A DNA stretch of 64,000 nucleotides from an uncultured Eubacteriales bacterium (GTDB lineage: Bacteria > Bacillota > Clostridia > Oscillospirales > CAG-272). The notes beneath the pieces are model-generated. The model had not been told where the DNA came from. It was given only the letters and a program-made list of their open reading frames with translations, and made no database searches. The stretch covers positions 124,001 through 188,000 of the forward strand of contig CAKROZ010000001.1 in NCBI GenBank assembly GCA_934373635.1. Direction: 5' to 3'. Made by a program: the position numbers and the translations under genes. Shown here one piece after another: positions 9,159 through 17,912 of this stretch (position 1 is the stretch's first letter; each line of letters begins with the position of its first letter).

Positions 9159-12100
9159 ATGAAAAAAAGCAAGCTGCGCCTTTCGGCGTCCGTCCTTGTC
9201 TCTCTTTTGCTTCTCGTGAGCGTTCTGCTCGGAGTGGCGGCGAGTGCCTACGCGACCCCCGCGTCCGCCCTCGGCATGAGCGGCAAACTGACCGAGGTCG
9301 GCAACATCGACCTTGACGAGCTCCGTCATCGGTTTTTGTCGGACGGGGTCAAAGAAACCGCCCGCTTCTCCTATGAGGGAGAGCGCTGGGTTATCGTGGA
9401 GCTGACGGGAGAATCTCTCTACGAGCGTTACAAATCCTCGAAAGGGTATGCCGATTTCGGGGCATATCTTACGTCCGAGGAAGGAATTTCGGCGAAGGCG
9501 GCAATGGAAGAAAAACATATCGCCTTCCGCGCGGGACTGGATGCCGCAGGAATTTCCTATACCTATAAATATTCCTACACTACCCTGAACAACGGCTTGG
9601 CGCTCCGCGTCGATGCCGAGGACGCGAAGGCACTTTCCCTCCGCGACGGTGTCAAGGGGGTGTATTTCTCGGAGCGTTATGCGGTGCCGAAGGTCGCGAC
9701 GGTCAATAATGCGAATGTCTATCCGACGGGCATCTACGACGCGACGGGCATTGATTATAAGGGCGAGGGCATGGTCGTCGCCATCCTCGATACGGGTCTC
9801 GATTATACGCATGAAGCGTTTGCCGCCATGCCGACCGCTCCCGCGTGGGATAAGGCGGAGGTCGCGCGCCGCATCGGCGCGGCATCCCGCTTCTATGCGA
9901 AGGCGGGCATCGACGATCTCTTCTACAATTCGAAGGTCCCCTTCGCCTACGACTACGCGGATGACGACGCGGATGTCTTCCCGCAGTACAGCTCTCACGG
10001 CACGCATGTCGCGGGTATTGTCGCAGGCAAGAGCAACTACGTCGTGGACGACAAGGGTACGACCTTCCTCGGCGTTGCTCCCGAGGCACAGCTCGTCATT
10101 GCCAAGGTGTTCACCGACAATCTCGACAGCGACGGCATCGGCGGTGCGAACGCCATCGACATTCTTGCGGCGGTCAGTGACTGTACCGCCCTCGGCGTGG
10201 ATATCATCAACATGAGCCTCGGCTCAAGCGCGGGCTTCTCGGACGAAAAGAGCGATAGCTTTACCAATGAGATTTACGCGCGCGTCAAGGAGGCGGGCAT
10301 CAGCCTCGTTGTTGCGGCAAGTAACGATTACAGCTCGGGCTACGGCGGCGGGCACGGAACGAACCTCGCGTCGAACCCCGACAGCGGCACGGTAGGCTCT
10401 CCCTCGACTTACGACGCGGCACTCTCGGTCGCATCCATCAACGGGCAGAAGGCAAACTACATCGTCGCGAACGGCGACGAGGATCAGGTCGCGTTCATCA
10501 CCGAGGCATCGGACGAGAACGGAAACTCCTACGACTTCGTCGATCTTCTCTATAAGAAGGCGGGGAAGGAAAAGGGAGAAGCCCTGAATTATAAATATGT
10601 GGTCGTCGGCGGCGTCGGACGCCCCGGGAACTACACACCGCAGATCAAGCGCGAGCTTGCAAACAAGAGCGGCTACGACGGCGTAATCGCCCTCGTCCGC
10701 CGCGGCGACATCACCTTCGCCGAGAAGGTGACGAACGCAATGGCAAACGGCGCAGATGCCTGCATCATCTACAACAACCTTTCGGGTACCATCCGTATGT
10801 CTCTCGGAGAGGTGGACAATCCGATTCCTACCTGCTCCGTTCAGATGGATGCGGGAAAGATCCTCGTCGAGAACGCGAAGCGTAACGTCGGCACGGTGAA
10901 GATTTCGGACGAGCAGAAGGCGGGCCCCTTCATGTCCGACTTCTCGAGCTGGGGACCGACCCCCGACCTTCGTCTGCGCCCCGAAATTACGGCGCACGGC
11001 GGCGAGATTACCTCGGCGGTCGCGGGCGGCTACGATGTTTACAGCGGCACAAGTATGGCGGCGCCGAACATGGCGGGTGCCATCGCCCTTCTGCGGGAGC
11101 ATCTGAAGAAGACGACCTCCCTGACAGGCACCGCGCTTGCCGCGAGAGTGAATCAGGTGCTGATGAGCACGGCGACCATCGCGCTGAACGAGGAGGGGAA
11201 TCCCTACTCGCCGAGAAAGCAGGGCGCGGGACTCGCGGGCATCCTTGATGCCATCCGGTCGGAGAGCTATCTCACCGTTCCCGACGGGAAGGGCGGGGTG
11301 CTCGATAAGACGAAGATCGAGCTGTTCGACGATAAGGAAAAGACGGGCGTCTACGAATTCACCTTCACGGTGAACAACATCACGGGTGCGGCGGTGACCT
11401 ATACGCCGAAGACTTACGTGATGACCGAGACGCTTGCGACGGACGGGAAGACGGTGGCGGAGAAAGCGCACCTTCTGACCGACAGCACCGTGACCTACCG
11501 CGTCGACGGCACGCCCCTCGACGGGACGACGCTGACGGTTCCCGAAAACGGGAGCGTCTCCGTGACGGTAACGATCACGCTCGGGAGCGAGGGCAGACGC
11601 TACCTCGACGAGAGCTTCGAGAACGGTATGTATGTCGAGGGCTTCGTATCCCTCGCGGCGACGGGAGACACGAAAGTGACCGTCGGACTTCCGTACCTTG
11701 CCTTCTACGGCGACTGGAACGACGCGCCTCTCTTCGATTACAGCGAATATGAGCTCGCCGAGAGTCAAAAGGACACGGGCGTTCCCGAGGAGGATAAGCT
11801 GGTAGCCAGTGCCGTATCGTCCCGCGTCATCGGAAAATATTACGACGGCAAGTACATCGTCCCGATGGGCACCTATATTTATGTCATCGATGAAAGCGAT
11901 GTGCAGATTTATCCCGATCCCGACAAAATAGCAATGTCTATTTACGATACGGAAGGCAACCATACCATCTACGAGCTTTATATGGTTTATGCGGGGCTTC
12001 TGCGTGGTGCGGCATATATGGATATTCGGATTGAGGATGCCGCAACGGGAGATGTCGTTTTCTCCCAAAGGCAGGAGAACGTTTCGAAATCCTATGCCGC

Positions 12101-15100
12101 GGGCGGCTCGGGAACCGCTTCTCCCGTCATGCTTGAGATTTCCCCGATCGAATGGGGACTTGTCAACAACGGCACATATCTTGTTTCGCTGAAGGGAGAA
12201 CTCGACTACCCGGGCGGCGAGGAACCGAAGCGCAACAGCTTTGATTTCAGCTTTACGGTAGACTATGAGGCACCTCGTGCGACCGACTACCGCATCCGCT
12301 ATGAATCCTATACCGAAAACAAGCAGACAAAGTACCGCATCTACATGGATATCGACGTTTTTGACAACCATTATGTACAGGACGTCATGCCTTGCTATAT
12401 CCGTGAAGAAACAGACGGCAAGAAAACTCTGACACTCGTTACGGACAAACCCATTCCCGTTTACGGAGAAAAGGGAAAAGTGAGCACCGTTTCCTTTGAG
12501 ATTACCGACATCTACGACGAGTATGTCAAAACGGGCAAGCTCTACATCGCCGTCGAGGATTATGCCCTCAATCAGTCGACCTTCGTCGTCGACCTTGATA
12601 AGGCACTCGGCGAGACGGAGAGCGTTACCCTGAACGAGGACGGATTCCTCTGCAAGACGGGTATCGTCAAGACAAACGATGACGAGGCGAAGACGCCCTA
12701 TCCCGTCTACGAGCTTTCTCTCGCGCCGAATCAGTATTATAAGCCCACCCTCACGGCATCCGCGGACAGCCGCATCGCCCGCAATCTCGCATGGCAGGTG
12801 AAGGAGGGCGGAGAGCATCTTCTGACAAGAAACGAGGAGATTTTCGCACTCTCGGACAGTGAGGGGGAATCCATCGTCATGCAGCTCGTCTATACGACGG
12901 GTGCGGGCACCGACGACGAGAAGAGTCTTATCTACGCCGAGGTCGGACTGAAGATTGAAGGGGAAGCAAGACCCGCTCCCGTCGCCGACAAGCTCGTTTT
13001 CGCCTCGGCTACGGACAAGAGTTACCGCGTCGTGGATCTCAACAGTGCCGCTGCGGTGACGCTCTACCCGAATATGGAAATCTCCCTCGGCGTCTCGGCA
13101 TCGCCGTGGTATGTCGGCGAGCTCGAGTATACCTACTCTTCCTCCAACGAGGCGGTCGCCACGGTCGACGCCGTCGGTACGCTCAAAACGCATAAGAAGG
13201 GCACCGCCTACATCGAGGTCGCGGCAAAGGGCTACGACCGACTGAGAAAGACGGTCAAGGTCACGGTCGAGAGCGAATTCCGCGTGACGAACTTCACCCT
13301 TTACGGCTATTACGGCGGGGAAGAGTGCATCATTCCCGATACGCTGAACATCAGCTACCTCGACGAGGATTGCTTCAAAAACAATAAGACGGTCAGGAAG
13401 ATCGTCCTTCCGAGATCTCTGACGCAGATCCCCGCGAACGCTTTCTCGGGTTGTGAAAACCTCGAGGAGGTCTTTATCCCGAGCCAGTGCTCCACCGTCG
13501 GACATCGCGCGTTTGCGGAATGCCGCAAGCTCACGAAGGTCACGCTCGGCATGTTCGCCGACAGGGAGGGCAATGTCTCCGACGTCTTCAACGGCACGAT
13601 CACCCTCGGCAGAGAGGTGTTCAAGAATTGTACCTCTCTTCGGGCGATCGAAAATCAGAAGCGCCTGACCTCGGTGGGAAGAGAAGCCTTCCGCGGCTGT
13701 ACCTCTCTTACGTCCCTCGATCTTTCCGAGCTCCGCGTGGCGGGCGTCGGCGCGTTTGCCTATTGTACCTCCCTTGAGACGGTGGCGCTCTCGGAGAATA
13801 CCGCGGTCGCGGACAGCATGTTCCTCGGCTGTACCTCCCTGAATCACGTCGTCTACCCCGGCAATAAGCTGGCGGACAACGCCTTCAAGGGATGCAGAAA
13901 GCTTTCCGACATCACCTTTACCTCCGAGGACTTCCTCGGTTTCGGTACCGATTCTCTCGCGAATACCGCGATCCGTATCGTCACCCTCCCCGCGGGAGAG
14001 TATACACTCGGTCGTGGCGTCTTCTCGGGCTGTTCTTCTCTGACGAAGATTGTCCTCTCCGCGGGCACGAAACTGCGCCTTGGCGGTGAGGCGGCGTTCC
14101 CGAATTGCAGCAACTTCACCGAATTCGAGCTTCTCGAGGGGAATCAAAACCACTCGGTAGAAGAGGGCGTTCTCTATAACGCCGATCGCACCGAGCTCGT
14201 CGCCGTCCCGTGCGCGAAGAGTGCGTTCACGGTCCCCGATACGGTCGTCGCCCTTGCCGACGGTGCTCTTGCGGGGAACACGACGATTACCTCCTTTGAC
14301 CTGTCCCGATACTCTTCGGTCGGAAGATACGTCTTTGCCGGGTGTGCAAACCTTACGGAAGTTACCCTCCCTGCCTCGATGTCCGAGCTGCCCGAACGTA
14401 TCTTCTCGGGATGCGCGAGACTTGTGACGGTAAACGGAATCGGACATGTCGAGCGCATCGGCGCGGGTGCATTTGCCGGCTGTACTGCGGTAGGCACGCT
14501 CAACATGCCCGCACTTCGCGAAATTGCAAAGGGTGCCTTCTCCTCCGCGAAGATTTCTTTGTTTACCGCGGAGAATCTCGAGTCGGTCGGTGACGAGGCG
14601 TTCCGTGGCGCAAGCCTTGCGACGGTCAGCTTTCCCTCACTGTCGAGTATCGGTAGCTATGCCTTCGCGAGGATGCCGAACCTTACCTCGGCGACCCTCG
14701 GTGCGGTCGAAACGATGGGCGATTACGCATTTTATGAATCGGCGAAGCTTGCATCCGTCACCTTCGGTGAGGGGACGACCCTCGTCGGTGCGTATGCCTT
14801 CGCCTCCCTCGGAAAGCTGACGACGGTGACTCTCCCGGACAGCGTCCGCACGATCGGCACCGCCGCCTTTACGGGCTGCCCGATCACGACGGTCAACCTT
14901 GCGGGAGTCGAGACGGTCGGCGACGGCGCCTTCGCGTATTGCGCGACGCTCGCGTCGGCGGATCTTTCTTCCGCGACCGACATCGGCGCGCTTGCCTTCT
15001 CGGGCACCGCCCTGACATCGGTACATCTTCCCGCGGCGAAGAATGTCGGAGAGAGTGCCTTTGCCGATACCCCCCTCACCGAGGTCACCTTCGGGAGCCT

Positions 15101-16742
15101 GCGCACCGTCGGTGCACGTGCCTTCTCGGGCACCGCTCTCACGAGCGTGACACTCCCCGCCTCCTTCAACTCCTACCTCGTCGATTACACGTGGACGATC
15201 CTCGATGAAAAGGGAAGAGAAAAGGAGACCAAGACGAGAAAGATCGAAGCATATGGTGCGGGTGCCTTCTCGGGTATTCCCACCCTGACCGAGATCCGCG
15301 TCTCGGCGACGACGGGCACCTTCTTCGCGGTCGACGGCGTTCTCTATGCGATCGCAGGGGACGGTTACGTCCTTCTCCAATATCCCGCCGCCCGCACGGG
15401 TGAGAGCTATACCCTGAAAAACAATACCGTTTCGGTCGGTGAGAGAGCCTTTGAGGGCGTCTCGAACCTTCTGACGGTCGAATTCCCCTATACCGTAAAA
15501 CGCATCGGCGCGTATGCCTTCTACAAGACAAATACGAAGAATTACGTCTTCAACAGCGTCGAAGCACCCGTTCTCCTCTCGGAGTATTTCAGCCCCTCCG
15601 AGGCATCCGCATCGGGAGATAAGGTCCTGTCGGCGATCTTCGGTCAGTCGACACAGAATAACCCGACCATCGAATCCACCATCTTCTACGCCAACTTCTA
15701 CGACTTCGTAGCAAAGCGGGTCTACAAAGACATCTTCAACCCGAGCTTCTACGAGTCGAAGGACTTCGGACTCCACCTGACGATCCCGAAGAACGGGACG
15801 GGGTACGATACGGAGATCTGGACGAACTTCTTCGGAGACATCGGGACGACCGAGAGCATCCTCCCGGACAACAAAACGCACGAAGCCTTCGATGCCATCG
15901 ACGAGATGAAGAACACGCCGAAGGAGACGTTCGAGACCGCAGAGACGCTCGCCGAGCTCGAAGAGATCGGAAGAAAGATCTATGCGGCGAGAGAAGCCTA
16001 TAACAAGGTCACGCTGAAGGATCAGCTCGCCCTGTGCGAGGAGCGCTACGCGACGCTTCTCTCCTACGAGAGCGCCCTGCGCGACGCGAAGGCGAGACTC
16101 GGCGCCCCCGTCGGGGTGAAGAAGCTCGAGCTCTCCTCGGTCCCGAACAAGATCCGTTACCGCGCGGGCGAAAGCTTCGATCCCACGGGCATGGTGATCC
16201 GCGTCATCTACGAGGATAACTCGGAGGTGATCCTCGACGAGAACAGCTATACCCTCGATCATACCGTGCTTTCCGCGGAAGACGAGTCGGTCACCGTCAC
16301 GTACGTCGACGGAGGAAAGACCTATACCCTCACCGTTCTCGTGAACGTGGAGAAAGACGATACGAAGACCCCGACGACCCTTCCCGCCCCGACCGTCACG
16401 ATCGCGGAGGACGGCACCGCCACATGGGCACCCGTCACGGGCGCCGTCGGCTACCGTTACCGCATCGACGACGGGGAAGAGGTCACGACGAGTGAGACCT
16501 CGGTGAAGCTCTCCGATGGACAGAAGCTCACGGTCACTGCCGTGGGTGACGGTACCGAAACGGCGGACAGCGCCCCCTCGGCAGAGGTGACGTACAGACA
16601 GCCCGCCCCCACCCCCGAGAAAGAAGAGGAAGGCTTCCCGACATGGGCGATCGTCCTCCTCTCGGTCGGCGGCGTCGTATTGCTCGGCGGACTCGGAACG
16701 CTCGCATGGTTATTCCTTCGAAAAAAGAAAACAGGACGATAA
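9159..16742 (+). CDS. Giant cell-surface subtilase (S8) fused to TpLRR array
   Basis: This 2527-residue protein starts after a GGAGG site and has a Sec signal peptide cleaved near ASAYA. The subtilisin catalytic triad is complete: D211 (LDTGLD), H280 (SHGTHVAGIV) and S632 (GTSMAAPN), with oxyanion Asn389. A PA-like domain is inserted between His and Ser, as in C5a-peptidase and lactocepin relatives. After Fn3-like domains and a Big_2-type domain (about 1290-1370), residues about 1375-2125 are BspA-type leucine-rich repeats. A helical region, an Ig-like group 3 domain (about 2320-2405), an Fn3-like module and a C-terminal membrane segment (about 2495-2517) with a basic tail follow. There is no LPXTG motif, so anchoring is probably by the membrane segment. 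The LRR array probably targets or docks substrate. The next gene starts 4 bp downstream. Confidence 0.92.
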   Translation: MKKSKLRLSASVLVSLLLLVSVLLGVAASAYATPASALGMSGKLTEVGNIDLDELRHRFLSDGVKETARFSYEGERWVIVELTGESLYERYKSSKGYADFGAYLTSEEGISAKAAMEEKHIAFRAGLDAAGISYTYKYSYTTLNNGLALRVDAEDAKALSLRDGVKGVYFSERYAVPKVATVNNANVYPTGIYDATGIDYKGEGMVVAILDTGLDYTHEAFAAMPTAPAWDKAEVARRIGAASRFYAKAGIDDLFYNSKVPFAYDYADDDADVFPQYSSHGTHVAGIVAGKSNYVVDDKGTTFLGVAPEAQLVIAKVFTDNLDSDGIGGANAIDILAAVSDCTALGVDIINMSLGSSAGFSDEKSDSFTNEIYARVKEAGISLVVAASNDYSSGYGGGHGTNLASNPDSGTVGSPSTYDAALSVASINGQKANYIVANGDEDQVAFITEASDENGNSYDFVDLLYKKAGKEKGEALNYKYVVVGGVGRPGNYTPQIKRELANKSGYDGVIALVRRGDITFAEKVTNAMANGADACIIYNNLSGTIRMSLGEVDNPIPTCSVQMDAGKILVENAKRNVGTVKISDEQKAGPFMSDFSSWGPTPDLRLRPEITAHGGEITSAVAGGYDVYSGTSMAAPNMAGAIALLREHLKKTTSLTGTALAARVNQVLMSTATIALNEEGNPYSPRKQGAGLAGILDAIRSESYLTVPDGKGGVLDKTKIELFDDKEKTGVYEFTFTVNNITGAAVTYTPKTYVMTETLATDGKTVAEKAHLLTDSTVTYRVDGTPLDGTTLTVPENGSVSVTVTITLGSEGRRYLDESFENGMYVEGFVSLAATGDTKVTVGLPYLAFYGDWNDAPLFDYSEYELAESQKDTGVPEEDKLVASAVSSRVIGKYYDGKYIVPMGTYIYVIDESDVQIYPDPDKIAMSIYDTEGNHTIYELYMVYAGLLRGAAYMDIRIEDAATGDVVFSQRQENVSKSYAAGGSGTASPVMLEISPIEWGLVNNGTYLVSLKGELDYPGGEEPKRNSFDFSFTVDYEAPRATDYRIRYESYTENKQTKYRIYMDIDVFDNHYVQDVMPCYIREETDGKKTLTLVTDKPIPVYGEKGKVSTVSFEITDIYDEYVKTGKLYIAVEDYALNQSTFVVDLDKALGETESVTLNEDGFLCKTGIVKTNDDEAKTPYPVYELSLAPNQYYKPTLTASADSRIARNLAWQVKEGGEHLLTRNEEIFALSDSEGESIVMQLVYTTGAGTDDEKSLIYAEVGLKIEGEARPAPVADKLVFASATDKSYRVVDLNSAAAVTLYPNMEISLGVSASPWYVGELEYTYSSSNEAVATVDAVGTLKTHKKGTAYIEVAAKGYDRLRKTVKVTVESEFRVTNFTLYGYYGGEECIIPDTLNISYLDEDCFKNNKTVRKIVLPRSLTQIPANAFSGCENLEEVFIPSQCSTVGHRAFAECRKLTKVTLGMFADREGNVSDVFNGTITLGREVFKNCTSLRAIENQKRLTSVGREAFRGCTSLTSLDLSELRVAGVGAFAYCTSLETVALSENTAVADSMFLGCTSLNHVVYPGNKLADNAFKGCRKLSDITFTSEDFLGFGTDSLANTAIRIVTLPAGEYTLGRGVFSGCSSLTKIVLSAGTKLRLGGEAAFPNCSNFTEFELLEGNQNHSVEEGVLYNADRTELVAVPCAKSAFTVPDTVVALADGALAGNTTITSFDLSRYSSVGRYVFAGCANLTEVTLPASMSELPERIFSGCARLVTVNGIGHVERIGAGAFAGCTAVGTLNMPALREIAKGAFSSAKISLFTAENLESVGDEAFRGASLATVSFPSLSSIGSYAFARMPNLTSATLGAVETMGDYAFYESAKLASVTFGEGTTLVGAYAFASLGKLTTVTLPDSVRTIGTAAFTGCPITTVNLAGVETVGDGAFAYCATLASADLSSATDIGALAFSGTALTSVHLPAAKNVGESAFADTPLTEVTFGSLRTVGARAFSGTALTSVTLPASFNSYLVDYTWTILDEKGREKETKTRKIEAYGAGAFSGIPTLTEIRVSATTGTFFAVDGVLYAIAGDGYVLLQYPAARTGESYTLKNNTVSVGERAFEGVSNLLTVEFPYTVKRIGAYAFYKTNTKNYVFNSVEAPVLLSEYFSPSEASASGDKVLSAIFGQSTQNNPTIESTIFYANFYDFVAKRVYKDIFNPSFYESKDFGLHLTIPKNGTGYDTEIWTNFFGDIGTTESILPDNKTHEAFDAIDEMKNTPKETFETAETLAELEEIGRKIYAAREAYNKVTLKDQLALCEERYATLLSYESALRDAKARLGAPVGVKKLELSSVPNKIRYRAGESFDPTGMVIRVIYEDNSEVILDENSYTLDHTVLSAEDESVTVTYVDGGKTYTLTVLVNVEKDDTKTPTTLPAPTVTIAEDGTATWAPVTGAVGYRYRIDDGEEVTTSETSVKLSDGQKLTVTAVGDGTETADSAPSAEVTYRQPAPTPEKEEEGFPTWAIVLLSVGGVVLLGGLGTLAWLFLRKKKTGR

Positions 16743-16746
16743 GCTT

Positions 16747-17859
16747 ATGGTAAAACGAAATGTAAGAACTCTGCTCCTTGTGACGGCATTCCTCCTTCTC
16801 TCCCTCTTTGTCCTCTCCTCCTGCGGAGAGGCGGAGGGGGAAAAGCCCTACGATCACCTCGTCACATTCGATTATAACGCGGCGGGCATCGCTACGGAAT
16901 CCCCCGCGAGCCAGTACCTCGGCGTGAAGGACGGCGGACTCGTCGGACTGAAGCCCGGGGCGAACGACGACTTCAAGGAAGCAGTCATCAAGCAGTATTT
17001 CCTCGAGGGCTGGTACACCGCGAAGACCGCGGCGGACGGCAGTGTCGAAAGGGATCGGGACGGAAGAGTCCTGCTCGATAAGAAGTGGAACTTCGAGACG
17101 GACAGAGTGACGGGGGATATGACCCTGTACGCAAACTTCGTCAGACAGAGCACCCTCACCATACGGGACATCGTAACGGACGAGGTGCTCTCGGACCTGA
17201 AGGGCGCCCCCGGGGATAAGGAACCGAACGTCTTCCCACCCGAAAAGAAGGGACATACCCTCGTCGGGTACTATAAGGATAAGGAAAAGACGGATGCCTT
17301 CGATTTCGGAAGCTTCGTCTACGGCGAAGAGGACGTCACGATCTACGCTGACTTCATCGAAGGAAACTATATGCTCGTGTCGGACTTCGCCGGATTGCAG
17401 AGCTGTCTGCGCTCGGATAAGAAAGCTTATCTGACAGGGGACATCGACGCTGCGGGAAAGACGTGGGGGAGCTTCTCCTTCCGCGGGACGATCCTCGGCA
17501 ACGGACATAAGATCACGGGGCTGAAGATCAAGACCATGTGCAGCGGGAAGACGGGAGGAGAGACCTACGGACTTCTCTTCGCGTCCCTCGGCGCGGGAGC
17601 GAAGATCTCGGACGTCACCTTCGAGGACGTCGAGATGACCGTCTCCGCGGCGATGAACGGTACGTATACCGTCGCCCCGATCGCGTACAGCGTCGCGGAG
17701 GGCGCAACCCTCGAAAACGTCACGGTGACGGGAAGGCTGACCTATGACTTCTCCGCGGCACCGACCTCGACGGTAACGGAGGACTTCGGAGGGGCGGTTC
17801 CCGAAGGAGCACTCAAGAACTGCCGGTTCATGATCACTCTTGTCGATCGGAACGGATGA
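16747..17859 (+). CDS. InlB-repeat lipoprotein, function unknown
   Basis: The ATG lies 4 bp after the subtilase stop, with AGGA inside the end of that gene, which suggests translational coupling. The signal peptide ends in lipobox LSSC (Cys26). Two Listeria-Bacteroides (InlB B-type) repeats are recognisable by 'GWYT...TLYANF' and 'GYYKDKEKTDAFDF...IYADF' patterns. The C-terminal half contains a glycine-rich 'GNGHKITGLKI' segment like GLUG or right-handed beta-helix repeats seen in surface adhesins. The length is 370 residues. It may form a surface partner of the protease upstream; this is inferred from position only. Confidence 0.8.
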   Translation: MVKRNVRTLLLVTAFLLLSLFVLSSCGEAEGEKPYDHLVTFDYNAAGIATESPASQYLGVKDGGLVGLKPGANDDFKEAVIKQYFLEGWYTAKTAADGSVERDRDGRVLLDKKWNFETDRVTGDMTLYANFVRQSTLTIRDIVTDEVLSDLKGAPGDKEPNVFPPEKKGHTLVGYYKDKEKTDAFDFGSFVYGEEDVTIYADFIEGNYMLVSDFAGLQSCLRSDKKAYLTGDIDAAGKTWGSFSFRGTILGNGHKITGLKIKTMCSGKTGGETYGLLFASLGAGAKISDVTFEDVEMTVSAAMNGTYTVAPIAYSVAEGATLENVTVTGRLTYDFSAAPTSTVTEDFGGAVPEGALKNCRFMITLVDRNG

Positions 17860-17912
17860 CCGTTTCGACGGATGAAAATACAGAAGCAAAAAAAAGAAAA
17901 GAGGAAACCAAC

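Noticed and set aside
10224..14447. 1407-codon open frame on the minus strand under the subtilase gene
   Set aside because: It is a codon-bias shadow. The plus-strand frame has a signal peptide, catalytic triad and domain structure; the minus-strand translation has no recognisable family and a charge-rich composition typical of antisense frames.
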